Assembly: GCA_005408345.1 (NCBI GenBank)
Contig: SEMN01000035.1
Coordinates: forward strand, 1,826,501 to 1,890,500
Length of the DNA: 64,000 nucleotides
From: Macquaria australasica
Lineage: Eukaryota > Chordata > Actinopteri > Centrarchiformes > Percichthyidae
Direction of reading: 5' to 3'
The position numbers and the translations under genes are program-made. The notes under the pieces are model-generated. The model did not search any database, was not told the DNA's origin, and worked only from the letters and a program-made list of their open reading frames with translations. This document shows, in pieces, positions 61,107 to 64,000 of this stretch. Within the stretch, counting starts at the first letter, position 1. Each line of letters opens with the position of its first letter.

Positions 61107-61181
61107 ATGTTATTCAGAATTGTGTGTATCGAAGCTGCTTTCGTGGACGAGATGTTGGAGACGGTCGCTTCGCCAAAATGA
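61107..61181 (+). promoter_or_regulatory. 24-codon upstream ORF overlapping the fgd5 start
   Basis: An ATG at 61107 opens 24 codons that end in TGA at 61179-61181. This stop overlaps the fgd5 start codon as ATGA (61178-61181). The upstream ATG is in a weak context (tacATGt) and the main ATG in a better one (aaaATGa). The arrangement would allow leaky scanning or reinitiation to set fgd5 output, provided transcription starts before 61107. Confidence 0.55.
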
Positions 61182-64000
61182 ACCCAGGTGAGATGATTTA
61201 TTAAGGACGAGGGTGGGTTTTGAACCGCTTGTCTTAAAAGCTTATATTTCACTGTGTGTTGGCTATTAAGTATATTTTGAGCAAGTGAGTATTAAGCATA
61301 GAGCTGGGCAGAGAGAGAGGAAATATTGTTTTAGTTTTCATCGTATCTTCTTATATTTGCCTTTTTTGTACATTCCTGTCTATAGATAATGAATCCAGCG
61401 GTAGCAACAGGATGTGAAGCAAACAAAAATGTGTTTTTAAACAACATAAAGTAAAGTCCTTTCTAGTGTTGGGGGTGGATTCTCACACCTTACAAAATCT
61501 TGAGTGCATTTTTATTTCCAAGAAAAGTAGCATAGTGAGCCTAATTTTCCTTATTGGATTTTTCAGGTCCTTTTCTGAAAGTGATCATATGTTTACATGA
61601 GTTAAATGTATTAAATATACATGAATTACATGTGTTGCTTTATTGTCACTCTCTTTTACTACATATAAAGTATTATTCTCAAAGCAGCAACGGCAGCCTG
61701 AGAGGGGTTTCTCTCGCTTGAATCACAGGAAGTGAGTCAGAGAAATCCCTTAGATTTTTTTGTACTCTTTCTCAAAGGATGTAAAAGTGAACATTACTCA
61801 TTTTAAGTCCCTTATTATGTCCTTTTAGCACCCAAATTTTAGTTTGCTCTTTCTGGAAAGTATAAGGAAAGCTGACCTATTTAATAGATTGCCAGTTTAG
61901 CTCTTAAGCAAATATTACACTATAAATAGTACAAATTTTGGTGAGAAAATGGTCAAACTGCAACCACATGACAATATCTAGAATATTTGAGCAGTTTTAG
62001 GTCACAGGGACACAATACAAATGACCTGTAAGCTATTTTAAAGCACATAATCTTACAGTTTCCTTTTCCTGTTGTTCTTTCAGACTGCGCCAAGCCTTCT
62101 GTTGCTCCAAAGCCAAGATTAGTTTGTCACACCAGCCTGAAGCTGCCCTCCCCTCTCATGTCTGCAGCCAGGGGTCCCAAACCCTCCATAGCCCCTAAAC
62201 CTAAAGTCACAACAGAGCTTAATGGCAACCAGGGAGGATGCATTAATGGCGGCTTGCTAACTTCAGATGGCGAGGTTGATGGAGAGCACAAGACAGAGAA
62301 CGGTCTAAACAAAGTGGTTGCAGACCGGTTGCCAGCAGAGAAACAATTTAACGCCTACATCCTCAAATCACCGCAAGAAGATGTACAGAATGTGTCACGG
62401 GCGGCGGAGGACAGAGAGGTGACAGACAAGGAGAATGAAGAGGAAGGAGACATGATTCAGAAGATGGACGAGGACTGGAGGTTAACTGACAGTGCTCTAA
62501 CAGAGGAGGTGGACTCCCTGGAAACACTTTGGGTCAGTGATGCTGGACTCACGGCTGACTCTGAGGAGGTGGTGGAGATGGCTGACACAGACATGACGGA
62601 TGACATGGACACTGAAGGTTGTGACGCAGGCGAGGCGCTGGCTGACACAGATGGCCTCTCAGTGGGAGACATTTCTGTTAATAGCATTGATGAGGAGGCA
62701 GGATGCTATTCTGCTGCAAATCGACACATGAAGGAGAGGCACGACGAAACAGGTGACTGTACTGCAGATGACTTAACTGAGTCTCTCACGGACGAACCTG
62801 GTCTTCTCATCAATGAAAACATGAAGGACACTGATACACAAGTTTTTCTAACAGATGGAGAGGCGAAAGAAGAGGAATCAGCTCCTGATTGCAGCATCAC
62901 GAGTAACATCCCGAAGTTTAGATGTGGCCATAAAATGAAGGAAAAAGGTGGAAACCTTCAGAACATTAGTTTTATTACCGAAGACCAGAAACAGTTCTGT
63001 GATACGACTAAGAGACATGTTGCCCTAGAGGATGATCCAACTCATGAGCCTTATTACGTCTCTTCGGAGGACATTATTAACAGAGAGATGATGCCAAGGA
63101 ATAACAAAGGTCGTGGACTACCAGAGAGTCCACTCACACCTCAGAAGCTTTCGTCTGTAAACAGCAGTGGAGTATCAGCCGAGAAGTACGCGGAAACAGC
63201 AGAAAATGGACAAATAGGGTGCGAGTCCACTGAGGATTACAAGGAGATTGGTAACAGTCGTGAGTACGACAGCCGCAACAGTGATGAAAACAAAGTAAGA
63301 ACGGATCAGAAAAAGACGACTCTCAAAACTGAAGAACCCAAAGCTCAGACAGTGACGGCCGTCCTGAATCATTTGGACTGCCAGCCGAGGTTCAGGCTGG
63401 TATCCATCTCAGTGCCAACGGACACCGACACCTCGCTGACATCTTCTCTCTCAGAAAGCCAGCTGCTTTCCCCGAGTGACTCGGATGTCTTCAGAGACGA
63501 AGAAGACCTGGAGGGTCACATAGTGCCGTTTCTGGACGACACCACTGACACGGAGCAGGACATCAGTGATGAGCATGTCTATGAGGAGCCAGGGCACAGC
63601 TCAGAGGGTGAAAATGTTTTTCCTTTTGATAAGAGGACAACAGAGATGCGCTCCCGCTCACTGTCACACCGCATTAATAATAATGTGTCTGAGATGGGAG
63701 TGCAGTTCGTTCAGAGGTCCTACATGAGTGGATTCGGACAACCTGCGCTGAGCAGCAGCCCCATGTTAAGCTCAATGCTGCACAAGAGCTACGCCAAACC
63801 CCACTATTTGTCCCTGTACCCCCGCTCCCTCTCCATGGAGGGACCGAACACGCCTCTGGGTGTCTACAGCTACAGGGAAGGATCCCCAAGACAGGGAGGA
63901 GCCATTTGTTCATCTGGAAGCTTCTCCCGGTCTTCACCTCTGTCATCCAGTGGCCTGTCCACTCCGACATCTGTAGTGGATATCCCTCCTCCGTTTGATC
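61178..64000 (+). CDS. fgd5: FYVE, RhoGEF and PH domain-containing 5-like, N-terminal part
   Basis: FGD5 is a Cdc42 exchange factor of endothelial cells. The first coding exon is only 10 bases (61178-61187, MNP plus one base). The second starts at 62084 and stays open to the window edge, giving 642 residues. An early APKPRL and GPKPSIAPKPK stretch resembles the human FGD5 N terminus. It is followed by a long acidic, disordered region (many DTD, EE and TDDM runs). Then come DEHVYEEPG and a Ser-rich part ending PLSSSGLSTPTSVVDIPPPF. The DH, PH and FYVE domains that would prove the call lie beyond the edge. Support also comes from its position next to ccdc174, as in human 3p25.1. Another FGD paralogue is less likely. 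Confidence 0.78.

Noticed and set aside
60959..61204. 81-codon frame running into the fgd5 start
   Set aside because: It lacks an upstream ATG in frame. The first in-frame ATG is the fgd5 start at 61178, followed at once by a splice donor.

Overview
The window looks like vertebrate nuclear DNA from a ray-finned fish, most likely a percomorph teleost. Its genes have short GT-AG exons. Its ghrelin begins GSSFLSPSQKPQNK, and the 107-residue precursor is typical of spiny-rayed fish. The introns and gaps hold several dispersed repeat families that are common in teleosts. I saw no bacterial, plasmid, phage or CRISPR features.

Genes from left to right: last coding exon of rpl41 (+, about 254-296); cereblon crbn (+, 11 coding exons, 2273-12601); a long stretch with crbn 3' sequence, repeats and a broken LINE (12602-18750); a two-exon vasotocin V2-type receptor (-, 21170-22445); vhl (+, 23859-25740); an unrecognised five-exon gene for a 130-residue protein (+, 27843-29415) with an RFX-type X-box just upstream; tatdn2 (+, 31668-35862); ghrelin ghrl (-, 37908-39067); ccdc174 (+, 40854-44807); about 16 kb of repeat-rich spacer; and the start of an fgd5-like gene (+, 61178 to beyond the window edge). 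The reading frame was followed across every splice junction given, and each complete gene joins without a stop codon.

The order crbn, vhl, tatdn2, ghrl, ccdc174, fgd5 matches genes that lie on human 3p26-p25, so this is one conserved but compacted block. The human neighbours IRAK2, SEC13 and C3orf20 were not seen, while a V2-type receptor and the unknown small gene are present. The genes do not form one pathway. crbn and vhl both encode substrate receptors of cullin-RING ubiquitin ligases, the receptor and ghrelin are endocrine, and the others are housekeeping or developmental.

The best candidate for something undescribed is the 130-residue gene at 27843-29415. Other points worth checking are a 24-codon upstream ORF whose stop overlaps the fgd5 start, a degraded copy of a ccdc174 exon upstream of that gene, a recent 334-bp duplication in the spacer, and isoleucine at the cereblon position that governs sensitivity to thalidomide-type drugs.
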